This document shows positions 42,531-50,740 of a stretch of 64,000 nucleotides of DNA, piece after piece. Numbering within the stretch: position 1 is the stretch's first letter; each line of letters opens with the position of its first letter. The stretch spans positions 62,001 to 126,000 of the forward strand of contig SHZK01000003.1 of assembly GCA_009692305.1 (NCBI GenBank), written 5' to 3'. The position numbers and the translations under genes are program-made. Source of the DNA: Gammaproteobacteria bacterium (lineage in GTDB: Bacteria; Pseudomonadota; Gammaproteobacteria; Pseudomonadales; Pseudohongiellaceae). The notes under the pieces were generated by a model. That model was not told the origin of the DNA, ran no database searches, and was given only the letters and a program-made list of their open reading frames with translations.

Positions 42531-44450
42531 ATGCTTATCCTTCCGCACTTTTCTGCAGCCGACCCGTCATCTTTCAAGCGTACCGTGATGCAGACTATTC
42601 CTGATGTGAATTTTGTAGGAGCTCGCAAGGGCGCCAGCGGGACTCTTGATGACCTGAAGAGTAGTCCCCCAATACCCAAGGCCTGGTTAAGTCCCGCACT
42701 CGTGAAGGTGGTAATGGAGCGCCTGCAAGCGAATCAAGCTGCGCATTCCCGACTGGATCTTCACTCTATCATCCACAGTCACTTCTTCGATTCAGCCAAT
42801 GACCGCTACCGGATGGTCTGGTCTAGGCAAATGATCACTGCTGCAGGCGTGTCCAGGATTCGAAGAAAGGGAGCTTTGCCAGAGCTGGTTCTGCCTCTTC
42901 GCGGTGGAGAGGAAGAGCGCAGCGGCGATCGCCGCTGGATGCGTCAGATCCTGGAGAATCTCTACGCAAAGGGTGGGCGCGGACAAGTCGGCGTTGAGGA
43001 TTTTATTTATCTCACTTTGGTACATGAGGCGAGTGGAATCCATCAACGCAAGCAAGCAGAGACGTTGATCCCCAATATAAAGGCAGAAATACGCGCTGAA
43101 ATAGAAGAGGCGAAGGCTTACTTTTCACTACCTGCGGAACGCAGAAAAGTATTGCGTCAGTTATATGTAATGCTGGATGAGACCTATGACCCGCGCAAAA
43201 AGATATTCAGTTGCGAGCTCGATCTGTTCGACAGCATAGGCGAAGAAAATTTGGGCACAATGGAAAGCCTGCTGGCTCTGATCAAATTTATTGCAGAAAT
43301 GCCAGACTATGTCAGGGAATCAAACCATTATCATGACGACAGAACTCGACTCCAGCTGGCGAAGAGTTTGTTTGTTGATACCCTGCACGATTTTGCAGGC
43401 TCAGGCAGGACTGGCAAATGGGTGAGGGATGTGGAAAATGCTGGCACGTTTGCGGGTCATCCAGCCGAGTATGTTTACACTGCAAACTCGAAGGCTCTGA
43501 GCGAACAAGCAGAAGAGATCTTTAGTACAGCTGCGAGAATAATCCAGACATTAAAGGGAGAAAACCCGGAATCGGGTTCATTGCCAAGCAAGAGTCAAAA
43601 AAAGCATGCAATCCAGGGTTTCAACAATCAAATCAAGAAACTGGACTCATTGAAAAGCCAGCTGTGTCTGAATGAAGTGTTCAGCATACCTGCTCAATTG
43701 AAGGATGCGCTCGCGGATAACAGCATCAATCGACATTTCTCATACATGGATGAGTTTGGAATTTATCATTCTCTCGATTTATCGCGCCTTGACCTGCGAG
43801 GATTGAATTTACACTCGGGCCAGGATGAGAGAACCGCAACTGACATGGCCCAGGAAATAAATCATTACAAAGAGGCGCGTAGCGATCTGAAGGGTCCTCA
43901 GATTACTGGTAGTGATATTTCTGGACGCGCTAATTTTAGCTCTGCACAAATGGATTTTGTGAATGCCGCATACTCCAACCTTAGTGAAGTCATTTTCGCG
44001 CGAACCCAGGCGCGGGGAATGATTTTTTATGGAGTGAACGCAAGCGAAGGACAATTTGAGCGGGCGAAAATGAACGCGGTAGATGCACGCGGCATGAGCG
44101 CGAACTTTGCGCGCATTCAGATGAAAGAAACCGACATTAACGGCATGAAGATCTGGCAATCCGATGTGCCTAGCTGGCAAAGAGCCTATGTTGATATCTC
44201 CCAAACCACTACAGCAAACAAAAGTGATGAATCTGAAAGCACTGATCGTAATTCCCTGAAAGCGGAGCTCGACTTTGTGGATGACTCATTTCTGGATGAA
44301 CTGGTAGCGATAGACGAGACCGATACCATTCAACGAGAGGAAAGCTGGATTGAGTTAAGGGAAGTAGACGGGCAGCTTGAGTTCTTGAAGGGTCGGGGCA
44401 TTGTGTTTTATTCCAGGGAAGAGATTCTGGAATACAGTGTTAGTGATTAG
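42531..44450 (+). CDS. orphan 639-residue protein with a pentapeptide-like C-terminal region
   Basis: I do not recognise this protein. There is no signal peptide or membrane segment. Residues about 45-410 are mostly alpha-helical and charged, including a WMRQILENLYAKGGRGQVGVEDFIYLTLVHEASG block and an IKAEIRAEIEEAKAYF coiled coil. Residues 416-545 are built of short repeats such as LDLSRLDLRGLNL, ITGSDISGRANFSSAQMDF and ANFARIQMKETDINGMKIW, which resemble pentapeptide repeats and may form a right-handed beta-helix. A tail rich in Asp and Glu ends the protein. ATGs at 42531 and 42588 are both possible starts. Neighbours give no clue to function. Confidence 0.65.
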   Translation: MLILPHFSAADPSSFKRTVMQTIPDVNFVGARKGASGTLDDLKSSPPIPKAWLSPALVKVVMERLQANQAAHSRLDLHSIIHSHFFDSANDRYRMVWSRQMITAAGVSRIRRKGALPELVLPLRGGEEERSGDRRWMRQILENLYAKGGRGQVGVEDFIYLTLVHEASGIHQRKQAETLIPNIKAEIRAEIEEAKAYFSLPAERRKVLRQLYVMLDETYDPRKKIFSCELDLFDSIGEENLGTMESLLALIKFIAEMPDYVRESNHYHDDRTRLQLAKSLFVDTLHDFAGSGRTGKWVRDVENAGTFAGHPAEYVYTANSKALSEQAEEIFSTAARIIQTLKGENPESGSLPSKSQKKHAIQGFNNQIKKLDSLKSQLCLNEVFSIPAQLKDALADNSINRHFSYMDEFGIYHSLDLSRLDLRGLNLHSGQDERTATDMAQEINHYKEARSDLKGPQITGSDISGRANFSSAQMDFVNAAYSNLSEVIFARTQARGMIFYGVNASEGQFERAKMNAVDARGMSANFARIQMKETDINGMKIWQSDVPSWQRAYVDISQTTTANKSDESESTDRNSLKAELDFVDDSFLDELVAIDETDTIQREESWIELREVDGQLEFLKGRGIVFYSREEILEYSVSD

Positions 44451-44452
44451 AT

Positions 44453-44501
44453 TCTGGATAGAGTTTCAGCTTCAACGAATCAAAGGTGAGTTCTATCCAG
44501 A
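44453..44501. repeat. 10-bp inverted repeat after the orphan gene
   Basis: TCTGGATAGA and TCTATCCAGA separated by 29 bases, beginning three bases after the stop codon. No T run follows, so its role as a terminator is doubtful. Confidence 0.4.
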
Positions 44502-44600
44502 TTGCACAGACGGCTCCAATAAGATTGAAACCTTCAGACCGCTCTCTTTGTGATGGTCGGCAGGGCGGCAAACGGATGCTTATCCGCTATTTTTCTTACA

Positions 44601-46055
44601 TTAATTCGTTAACTTTTCATTACCGGCAGCAGGCAGTCCCACGCGTACCCATTTCTGCCACTTGAGTTCCCTGCGCAGGATTAACCGCTTGAGGCTTCTG
44701 AAAAGCGCCTGCAGTTCGATCATGTCCATAATGTAGAACACCAGCCAGGCCACCGGAGCGAGCAGAATCAGGTTGACGTGGAAGCGCCGTTTGGAATCGA
44801 CCAGTATCTGCACCAGGCCAACGGTGGCGAGAATTGCGATAACGGAAGCGAGCGGCATATAGTCATGGGTCAATATAGTGTAAATGAGGAAGGCCGCCAG
44901 CATGAATCCTTCGAGCAGCAACAGGAATTCGGCATATACCGCCATTGGCAGCAGCATGAGCGTCAGATACGAATTATGTTTGCGGTCCAGGCTGAAGAAG
45001 AGGTTCCGGTGTTTGATAAATGTCAGGATCCGTCCATATTTCCAGCGCAGGCGTTGATTGCAGAGGCTCTTGAAATCAGATGGTCCTTCGGTATAGATCA
45101 CCGCATCAGCAGCATAGCGCGTGTTATAGCCATGGCTCAGAATTCGCGTCGACATCTCGATGTCTTCGGTGATGATGCCATGGTCGAAGCCGCCCATCTC
45201 CTGTAGCACTTCCCGACGATACGCTGCCGCCGCCCCACCAATGATGTAAACGGAGTTGAACACGGAGTCGGCGCGCTTGAAGAAAAAGCCATAGACATAT
45301 TCCAGTTGCTGCATCCACTCGATCGGTTTCCGCCGGTTTCCGACAATCACATTGCCGGCAACCGCCCCAACGTCAGGACTGCTGAAGCATCTGACAAGGT
45401 TGGTGATCGCATCGGGATCCATGACGCTATCGGCATCGATCGTAATAACGATTTCGCCGGTGGCTTCGAGCAGTGCCCGGTTCAAGGCGCGCGCTTTGCC
45501 TCCGTTTGCCACGTTAAGGTATTCAAGCGTTGCCCCTTGGGGCTCTAGCTGCTTGTGACTGGCTATAAAATTGGTTACTTGCTCGTGCGTGCCATCTGAA
45601 GAGCCATCGTTAATGATTACGATTTGGAGCTGGGGATAGTGTGTATAAAGGACCGACTTGATTGTTTTCACAATCCCGACTTCCTCGTTCCAGGCAGGAA
45701 TCAGCACCGAAACCGACAACATCCTCTCATCTTTGCCACGTTTTTTCCGGAAATTCTCAACGATTGGGTTTAACAGGGCGGAAGTCAGCTGGAAAACGTA
45801 CTTGACCAGCAATGGCATCAACAATACCAGCATATACACCCGGATCGAGTCGAGTCCGGCAACGGGTTTGAACGTTAAGTTTGCAGCCAAATAGAACACC
45901 GTTGCTGTCACGGAATACAACGCGACAATCATAAGTACTAAGGCTGGTTTTTCCTGCGGGGAAGTTGTTAAGCAGTGAACGAAAGAGCCGTAAATCCTAC
46001 TGCAGACCAAAGATGTGCTTTTCTGCAATCTCAGGAAACTATCAAGAATGTTCAA
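44601..46055 (-). CDS. family 2 glycosyltransferase, PgaC/chitin-synthase-like
   Basis: A 484-residue inner-membrane processive glycosyltransferase. Two N-terminal helices (about 38-60 and 73-95) precede the catalytic domain: SVLIPAWNEEVGIVKTI, NDGSSDGT, TIDADSVMDPDAI (the Asp pair), EDIEMSTRIL (the TED base) and the product-channel motif QRLRWKYGRI. Several C-terminal helices (about 360-450) follow. These features match polysaccharide synthases for beta-1,4- or beta-1,6-linked amino sugars or glucose. No pgaA/B/D or export partners are adjacent, so the polymer is unknown. Last gene before the AT-rich insert. Confidence 0.9.
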   Translation of the reverse strand: MNILDSFLRLQKSTSLVCSRIYGSFVHCLTTSPQEKPALVLMIVALYSVTATVFYLAANLTFKPVAGLDSIRVYMLVLLMPLLVKYVFQLTSALLNPIVENFRKKRGKDERMLSVSVLIPAWNEEVGIVKTIKSVLYTHYPQLQIVIINDGSSDGTHEQVTNFIASHKQLEPQGATLEYLNVANGGKARALNRALLEATGEIVITIDADSVMDPDAITNLVRCFSSPDVGAVAGNVIVGNRRKPIEWMQQLEYVYGFFFKRADSVFNSVYIIGGAAAAYRREVLQEMGGFDHGIITEDIEMSTRILSHGYNTRYAADAVIYTEGPSDFKSLCNQRLRWKYGRILTFIKHRNLFFSLDRKHNSYLTLMLLPMAVYAEFLLLLEGFMLAAFLIYTILTHDYMPLASVIAILATVGLVQILVDSKRRFHVNLILLAPVAWLVFYIMDMIELQALFRSLKRLILRRELKWQKWVRVGLPAAGNEKLTN

Positions 46056-46414
46056 AGTCTTTTTACGAACCTCATAAGCAGGTGAAAATTAGCGCGCACT
46101 ATATATGAAAATTGGATAAAAGCTATGTGATTTTGGGTCAAAATCGACGTTTTTTTGAACTTGCGCAGCAGCCGGCTTTAACGTCCGGATTTTATTGCGT
46201 TCCAGGTCATTTCCAGATGCCTGGCCTATGACTCGAAAGACTATTACCGGCGATAGCGGACTCCAAAAACCCATTGCCCGTTAGGCGAATTGGTAGCTCA
46301 AAGCAATTTGACGGGAATCGGTGGGCCCACTCATCATGTGCTATTCAGCTGCTGGGGTTGTTTTAATGTGACATCAGGCCAGTGCTGTAATCCACTGATT
46401 CGCCCTTGGTGGAT
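46056..46414. other. 359-base intergenic region at the border of the AT-rich insert
   Basis: Lies between the glycosyltransferase gene and the first insert gene. It carries the 75-bp repeat at 46258-46332 that resembles the 3' tRNA flank. The rest, including an open frame at 46089-46274, shows nothing I can support. Confidence 0.5.
46258..46332. repeat. tRNA-flank-like 75-bp repeat, distal copy
   Basis: Ungapped alignment with 50249-50323 gives 52 identities in 75 positions. Shared blocks are GGACTC, AACCCAT, CCGTTA and GGTGGGCCCAC, the last being the reverse complement of the tRNA-Ile 3' acceptor. Same orientation as the tRNA-proximal copy, so the pair could be degenerate attachment sites or relics of a duplicated tRNA. 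Confidence 0.6.
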
Positions 46415-46942
46415 TCAATAGGTCAGAGCAACACCAGATGTTTTAAGTTTCCACATCTGCTTCATTTCTTTTTTAAATCTGAAGTCAATACCCCAAATAA
46501 TTACACGAATTGAAGATTTCAATTTTTCATCGAGTAAAACATCTAAAATTGACTGAATCTCAGTATTCGGTAGTCTGTTTTGGATGAATCCAAAATGGGT
46601 AAAGTTCAAGACATCGGCTGTAACAGCATTTGCAGCTTTTATAAGATCTTTGATGAGAAAATCTGTGTTGCCTCTACCTTTAGTAGAGGGCACAAGGAGA
46701 AGTGTAGGACTGAGCTCTTTGATAGCAGCAATTTCATTGCGACTGTTGCACTGAGCTGATGCTGCAGCTAGCAGGTCGTTACTCCACCCATATCTTCTTG
46801 AAATTGCAGTCAGTGGTGTAAACCCATCAATATTTGCGGTTGCTGAGATCACATCAGATTCAATTGACTCAGGAAACCATAGCTTATGCCCCATTACAAC
46901 TTCGTCGTATGTATGCGGCATTTCTCGAAAAATGATCTCCAT
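46415..46942 (-). CDS. hypothetical protein
   Basis: A 175-residue cytosolic protein without a family I recognise. It is acidic and mixed alpha/beta, with segments MEIIFREMPHTYDEVVMGHKLWF, ELSPTLLLVPSTKGRGNTDFLIKDLIKAANAVTADVLNFTHFGF and SSIRVIIWGIDFRFKKEM. Its codon use is more AT-rich than in surrounding chromosomal genes. It is the first gene of the insert next to the repeat at 46.3 kb. Confidence 0.5.
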   Translation of the reverse strand: MEIIFREMPHTYDEVVMGHKLWFPESIESDVISATANIDGFTPLTAISRRYGWSNDLLAAASAQCNSRNEIAAIKELSPTLLLVPSTKGRGNTDFLIKDLIKAANAVTADVLNFTHFGFIQNRLPNTEIQSILDVLLDEKLKSSIRVIIWGIDFRFKKEMKQMWKLKTSGVALTY

Positions 46943-47127
46943 CAGAGTTCCTTAAATATTCTGACGTGGTGTTGAAAAATGCCTAACAAACGGTACTAAT
47001 GTAATGAACCATCCCCACCCCTGCTTGGCAGTTGCATTTTTGCTGCCAGCGTTAGAAGTATTATTGTTTCTCATAGAATAGAACCAGAAGAATTTTATTT
47101 TTATACACCGCCGTCATATCTGAGGAC

Positions 47128-47559
47128 TCAAGATATCCAGAATCCTGCAAGAAGGATAACACTAATAGGCGATTGCAATGTAAAAACTGCTCTGCCTCCA
47201 GTCGCATTTAAAAGTCCGCCATAGAACACCCAATCTATTTTGATCTCACCACCATCTATTTCAATGCGCTCTATGAACAGTTCCTTAGAGGCAGTCTTTT
47301 GAATATCGTCTATAGTTTCAATGATCTCTATTTCAAACTCTTTCCAAACAATGTTAGTCTCTTCTACGCCGTAAATAGTTGCTATTATGCACGCCGCTAT
47401 TTCCTGAGGCAGCCCTGGCTTGGCGTTACATATAGACTCGGCTTCTGTGTTCGTAGGTTCCTTTAGGAAGAGTAAAGGATCTTTATTCCGCTGCGTGTAA
47501 AAAATCGAAAGTACCGATAATACAGCAAGTAGTGGAATGGCTGTTTTATAAATCTGCAT
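47128..47559 (-). CDS. hypothetical exported or membrane-anchored protein
   Basis: A 143-residue protein with an N-terminal hydrophobic segment (IYKTAIPLLAVLSVLSIFY), then an acidic domain with two cysteines (SICNAKPGLPQEIAACIIATIYG) and a second hydrophobic stretch near the C-terminus (SPISVILLAGFWIS). AT-rich. No family recognised. A smaller open frame upstream (47632-47841, minus) is not supported. Confidence 0.45.
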   Translation of the reverse strand: MQIYKTAIPLLAVLSVLSIFYTQRNKDPLLFLKEPTNTEAESICNAKPGLPQEIAACIIATIYGVEETNIVWKEFEIEIIETIDDIQKTASKELFIERIEIDGGEIKIDWVFYGGLLNATGGRAVFTLQSPISVILLAGFWIS

Positions 47560-47879
47560 ATATTCACCCCCGGTCGACTGAGGCCCAAATGAAAGGGGGG
47601 TAAAGTAGGTATTGAAAATATCTTCACCATCTTAAGTGCAGTAGTAATCGCGGTCATCTGTGTTCACCAATGAATCATCAGTAAAGTTATTACTTATTTG
47701 GTAATTTAACGCTAATTCCTTCGATTCTGACACTTTTAGTCGATTCTGAGTGACAGTAATCATCTTTTCCCTGTGAAACTCTCCTCCGTACGCTGCGCCG
47801 AATTGAGTGAAGGCGCAAAAGGCACAAAATGAGTGAGCCATTCAAGGAAACAGCAACCGCCTAATTAGTCGGTCTGGAA

Positions 47880-48010
47880 GTGAACATGCAACGAGCCGAA
47901 CCAGAACTACAGCACTACGATGTCATCGTCGTCGGCGCGGGCATGGCTGGCTTGTATCTGCTATACAAATTGCGCGCAGCGGGATTCTCTGTCATCGCTC
48001 TCGAAACAGC
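47880..48010 (+). pseudogene. N-terminal fragment of an FAD-dependent monooxygenase
   Basis: The frame from the ATG at 47880 reads HYDVIVVGAGMAGLYLLYKLRAAGFSVIALETAD, a complete FAD-binding beta-alpha-beta with the GxGxxG motif and the start of flavin-containing (Baeyer-Villiger type) monooxygenases. After about 44 residues homology stops, and the following sequence leads straight into the rsuA start. The rest of the ~500-residue enzyme is missing. This marks a deletion or insertion junction inside the AT-rich segment. Confidence 0.65.
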
Positions 48011-48120
48011 TGACCCCTTATTCAGCTGCGCTCATCACATACAGTTTGTCAGCAGTTGCGGTTCTGTCGCAGCTTACCGGCAGATTGTTCTTCCGTCATG
48101 CCATGCCTATAATGCCACGC

Positions 48121-48819
48121 ATGAGACTTGATAAAAGAATCGGCCACAGCACCGGATTATCACGACAGGAATCGCAACGAGCCATTCGTTCTGGGCGTGT
48201 TGCTATTAATCAGATCATCAGCAAAAAGGCAGACCAGCAAACAACAGAAGAGGATGAAATAACGCTGGATGCCAAATCCGTTCAGCTACCTAAGCCTCGT
48301 TATTACATGTTACACAAACCGGCAGGCTATGTTTCCGCATCGACTGATAGCGATCACCCCACCGTTCTGGATTTGCTAGATGAACCCGAACGTCATCACT
48401 TGCAGATTGTGGGTCGTTTAGATATTGATACAACGGGACTATTACTAATCACCGATGATGGACAATGGAACCATCGCATCACATCACCCTCACGGCAATG
48501 CATTAAAACCTACCGCGTAACACTCCATGATGCACTCACGGAAGACGCTGCCAAGCAGCTTCAAAATGGCGTTATGCTGCACGGAGAAAAAAAGCCCACA
48601 AAACCTGCAGAGCTTAAATTCACTGACTCACAAAATACTCAAATCTTGCTAACCATCAGTGAAGGAAGATATCACCAAGTAAAACGGATGATCGCCGCCA
48701 TTGGCAGTCATGTAATCAGTTTGCATCGAGAAAAAATAGACGCTATTACATTGGATGCATCTTTACTGCCAGGACAATATCGTGAATTAACAGAAACAGA
48801 AGTTTCGAGCATTAGATGA
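48121..48819 (+). CDS. rsuA: 16S rRNA pseudouridine synthase RsuA
   Basis: A 232-residue pseudouridine synthase of the RsuA family, which modifies U516 of 16S rRNA in E. coli. MRLDKRIGHSTGLSRQESQRAIRSGRVAIN is an S4-like RNA-binding domain. The catalytic motif is GRLDIDTTGLLLITDDG with its nucleophilic Asp, followed by KTYRVTL and SEGRYHQVKRMIAAIGSHV. It tracks E. coli RsuA closely across its length. The start at 48121 fits the family N-terminus, although the open frame extends back to 47920. The TGA overlaps the next ATG by four bases. AT-rich compared with the chromosome around it. Confidence 0.92.
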   Translation: MRLDKRIGHSTGLSRQESQRAIRSGRVAINQIISKKADQQTTEEDEITLDAKSVQLPKPRYYMLHKPAGYVSASTDSDHPTVLDLLDEPERHHLQIVGRLDIDTTGLLLITDDGQWNHRITSPSRQCIKTYRVTLHDALTEDAAKQLQNGVMLHGEKKPTKPAELKFTDSQNTQILLTISEGRYHQVKRMIAAIGSHVISLHREKIDAITLDASLLPGQYRELTETEVSSIR

Positions 48820-49916
48820 TTTTCGATGAAGCTTTTAATATACTGATCGAGCAGCTGAAACACTCGTTTTCAGAAACACGAGCGCCAGGTTTAGAAACGC
48901 CAAGATACACCCCAGAGATAGCACAAATACTTTGGTTGGCAGACGAGAGCGCATGTCCATCTGTTCAGAGTATCCCTCCTCACTCCAGTATCCGCATCAT
49001 CAGCAATCGTTTTGATGTAACGCAAGCCGCTCAATCCACTGAACTATCTGCGACCTTTTCTGATTTTGATTTTTCTGAGATTCCAAGCAATTCGATACAC
49101 AAAATTCTTTATCGCTTATCAAAAGAAAAGTCTGTTATTCATCACATCATCAATGAGGCTTTCCGCCTGCTTTCGCCAAGGGGTGAATTATGGGTTTCAG
49201 GATTAAAAAATGAGGGAGCCAAAACCATTATTGCAAAAACAGCGAACCTGTTTGGTAATGGCCATGCCGAAAAATATCGTTCTGCCTACCTGGGCCAATT
49301 TAGAAAAGACACTCCATTGCCATTAGGAGAATTTCTAGACACGCAAAACTATTTATCACTACGGCTAGAGAAATCGTCTGGAATGAGTTTTTATAGCAAG
49401 CCCGGTTTATTTGGCTGGAACAAAATTGACAAAGGCAGCAATTATCTTTTAGAGAACATACCACTTTTTTTAAGCCATTTTAAAACACCACCCAACTCCC
49501 TTCTGGATTTGGGTTGCGGCTACGGTTATCTCACTATAGGCACACGAGATATTCCACTCGGCAAACGTGCTGCGACAGATAACAATGCCGCCGCAATTCT
49601 TGCCATGAAAAAAAATGCTGAATTTTACGGTATAAATGTCTGTGTAATAGCCGATGACTGTGCCGCATCACTTAGCAACACTTTTGATATGATCTTGTGC
49701 AACCCTCCCTTCCACCAAGGCTTTGATATTAATTCGATGCTAACGGAAAGATTTTTATACACAACGAAAAGGTTGTTATCGCCACAAGGCGGCGCGCTAT
49801 TCGTGGTAAATAGCTTTATTGGTATTGAGGCCGTCGCAACAAGCCACTTCTTACACATTGCCACCCTGGCCAATAATGGTTCATTTAAACTGATAATGCT
49901 GTCTAACAGAAAATAA
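48816..49916 (+). CDS. RsmC/RlmG-like rRNA guanine-N2 methyltransferase
   Basis: A 366-residue protein with the duplicated-domain plan of RsmC: a degenerate N-terminal domain, then FYSKPGLFGWNKIDKGSNYLLENIP, the SAM motif LLDLGCGYGYL (Gly233, Gly235, Gly237) and the catalytic NPPFHQG at 296-302. RsmC makes m2G1207 in 16S rRNA and RlmG m2G1835 in 23S rRNA. The SKPGLFGWNKID signature favours RsmC. Starts within the rsuA stop (ATGA overlap), forming a two-gene rRNA-modification operon. AT-rich composition suggests acquisition. Confidence 0.82.
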   Translation: MIFDEAFNILIEQLKHSFSETRAPGLETPRYTPEIAQILWLADESACPSVQSIPPHSSIRIISNRFDVTQAAQSTELSATFSDFDFSEIPSNSIHKILYRLSKEKSVIHHIINEAFRLLSPRGELWVSGLKNEGAKTIIAKTANLFGNGHAEKYRSAYLGQFRKDTPLPLGEFLDTQNYLSLRLEKSSGMSFYSKPGLFGWNKIDKGSNYLLENIPLFLSHFKTPPNSLLDLGCGYGYLTIGTRDIPLGKRAATDNNAAAILAMKKNAEFYGINVCVIADDCAASLSNTFDMILCNPPFHQGFDINSMLTERFLYTTKRLLSPQGGALFVVNSFIGIEAVATSHFLHIATLANNGSFKLIMLSNRK

Positions 49917-50248
49917 AGTATTGATGCGCCACGCAAATTAACTCTATAAATAAAATAGTCTGATTGAGAAAGCGAGCAAGCTCATCGTGTTGATTCGAGT
50001 ATAGTTATATTGCATACATAACTTTGTGCCCGCTCGACCAATAAACCTTCGACGTTCCGCCGTGATCGAGACTCCTAAACTCAGTTCGACACGAGTGGAA
50101 TCGGCGATTAGGAAGGCCTCATGTCTTGAAATAGGAGTCATGCGAGCATAATAACATGCGCATAGGCAGTTCGGAGTTCTGTGGCTTCCTTAAGACAAGA
50201 TGACAGTTTTTGGATTGTGTTTGTTTTGAGCGAAGGGTTTGGGCCAAC
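49917..50248. other. 332-base intergenic region next to the tRNA, no gene seen
   Basis: Follows the rsmC-like gene. Contains only short frames on both strands and no clear terminator. The 75-bp tRNA-flank repeat begins immediately after it. Confidence 0.45.
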
Positions 50249-50323
50249 GGACTCTCAAAACCCATAGTCCGTTATGCCAGATAGTAAGTGTGAGAATTTT
50301 AAAGGAAAATGGTGGGCCCACCA
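50249..50323. repeat. tRNA-flank 75-bp repeat, proximal copy
   Basis: Overlaps the last 14 bases of the tRNA-Ile gene and extends into its 3' flank. It matches 46258-46332 at 52 of 75 positions without gaps. It also contains AACGGACT / AGTCCGTT, a short stem that could terminate the tRNA transcript. Confidence 0.6.
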
Positions 50324-50592
50324 GGACTCGAACCTGGGACCAAGGGATTCGGGTTTGTGTAACTTTCGCTACTCCCTGGACTTTGCCTTCGCCATAGCCG
50401 GAGCCGTAGGCGGGTGCCGTCAAGTCTCTACACCTTCACAGCACTTGCGCACTGAGCTTGGCTCGGCATTGCCATATGCATCGCTGCACGCAGGTTTCAC
50501 CGACTTTGACACCATTCACACGCAGGGTTTCCCGCCACGGTGCACAAATTGCTTTATGAGTCCCCTGCTCTAACCAACTGAGCTATAGGCCC
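50310..50592 (-). tRNA. tRNA-Ile(CAU) split by a group I intron
   Basis: The exons assemble into a full tRNA. The 5' exon (50592-50556) reads GGGCCTA TA GCTC AGTTGGTTA GAGC A GGGGA CTCAT. The 3' exon (50349-50310) reads AA TCCCT TGGTC CCAGG TTCGAGT CCTGG TGGGCCC ACCA. The acceptor (7 bp with G-U), D, anticodon and T stems all pair, the anticodon is CAU and CCA is encoded. The D-arm, the CTCATAA loop and the location after rpoD match tRNA-Ile2 (lysidine-modified at C34) rather than initiator or elongator Met. A 206-nt intron lies between bases 36 and 37. Confidence 0.93.
50350..50555 (-). ncRNA. self-splicing group I intron (IC3-like) in tRNA-Ile(CAU)
   Basis: A 206-nt insert after U36 of the anticodon, ending in the required terminal G at 50350. 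It strongly resembles, from memory, the 205-nt Azoarcus tRNA-Ile(CAU) ribozyme. Shared blocks are GGTGTCAAA and GTGAAACCT (50493-50513), GCCGAGCCAAGCT, AAGGTGTAGAGACT and GACGGCACCC (50409-50436), and GTCCAGGGAGT plus GCGAAAGT (50362-50381). An internal guide GTG near the 5' end can pair with the exon CAU, giving the U-G splice-site wobble. No homing endonuclease is encoded. The insertion position equals the Azoarcus site as I recall it. Confidence 0.93.
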
Positions 50593-50740
50593 TGCAAACT
50601 TTCGGAGGCATTTTACCCCGAAGGGTACCGGCTATGGGCTTTTTACTGCGCCCAATTTCCCCAGATTCCGGTTTCTCTGTAGTCCGTTGCTCGAAATTTA
50701 TAACTCCTGATTTCTCAAGGGGTTTTTCGAAAGCGTGCTA

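Noticed and set aside
47632-47841. 69-residue open frame on the minus strand in the AT-rich insert
   Set aside because: Low-complexity front, no ribosome-binding site and no recognisable motif. It may be real but cannot be supported.
46258-50323. Integrated phage or integrative element with its own integrase
   Set aside because: No integrase, excisionase, relaxase or structural gene is present. Only repeats and cargo-like genes remain.
50310-50592. tRNA-Met(CAU) identity for the intron-bearing tRNA
   Set aside because: The body sequence GGGCCTATAGCTCAG, the CTCATAA loop and the location after rpoD match tRNA-Ile2(CAU), and the intron family is known in that tRNA. The elongator and initiator Met acceptor and D-arm features are absent.
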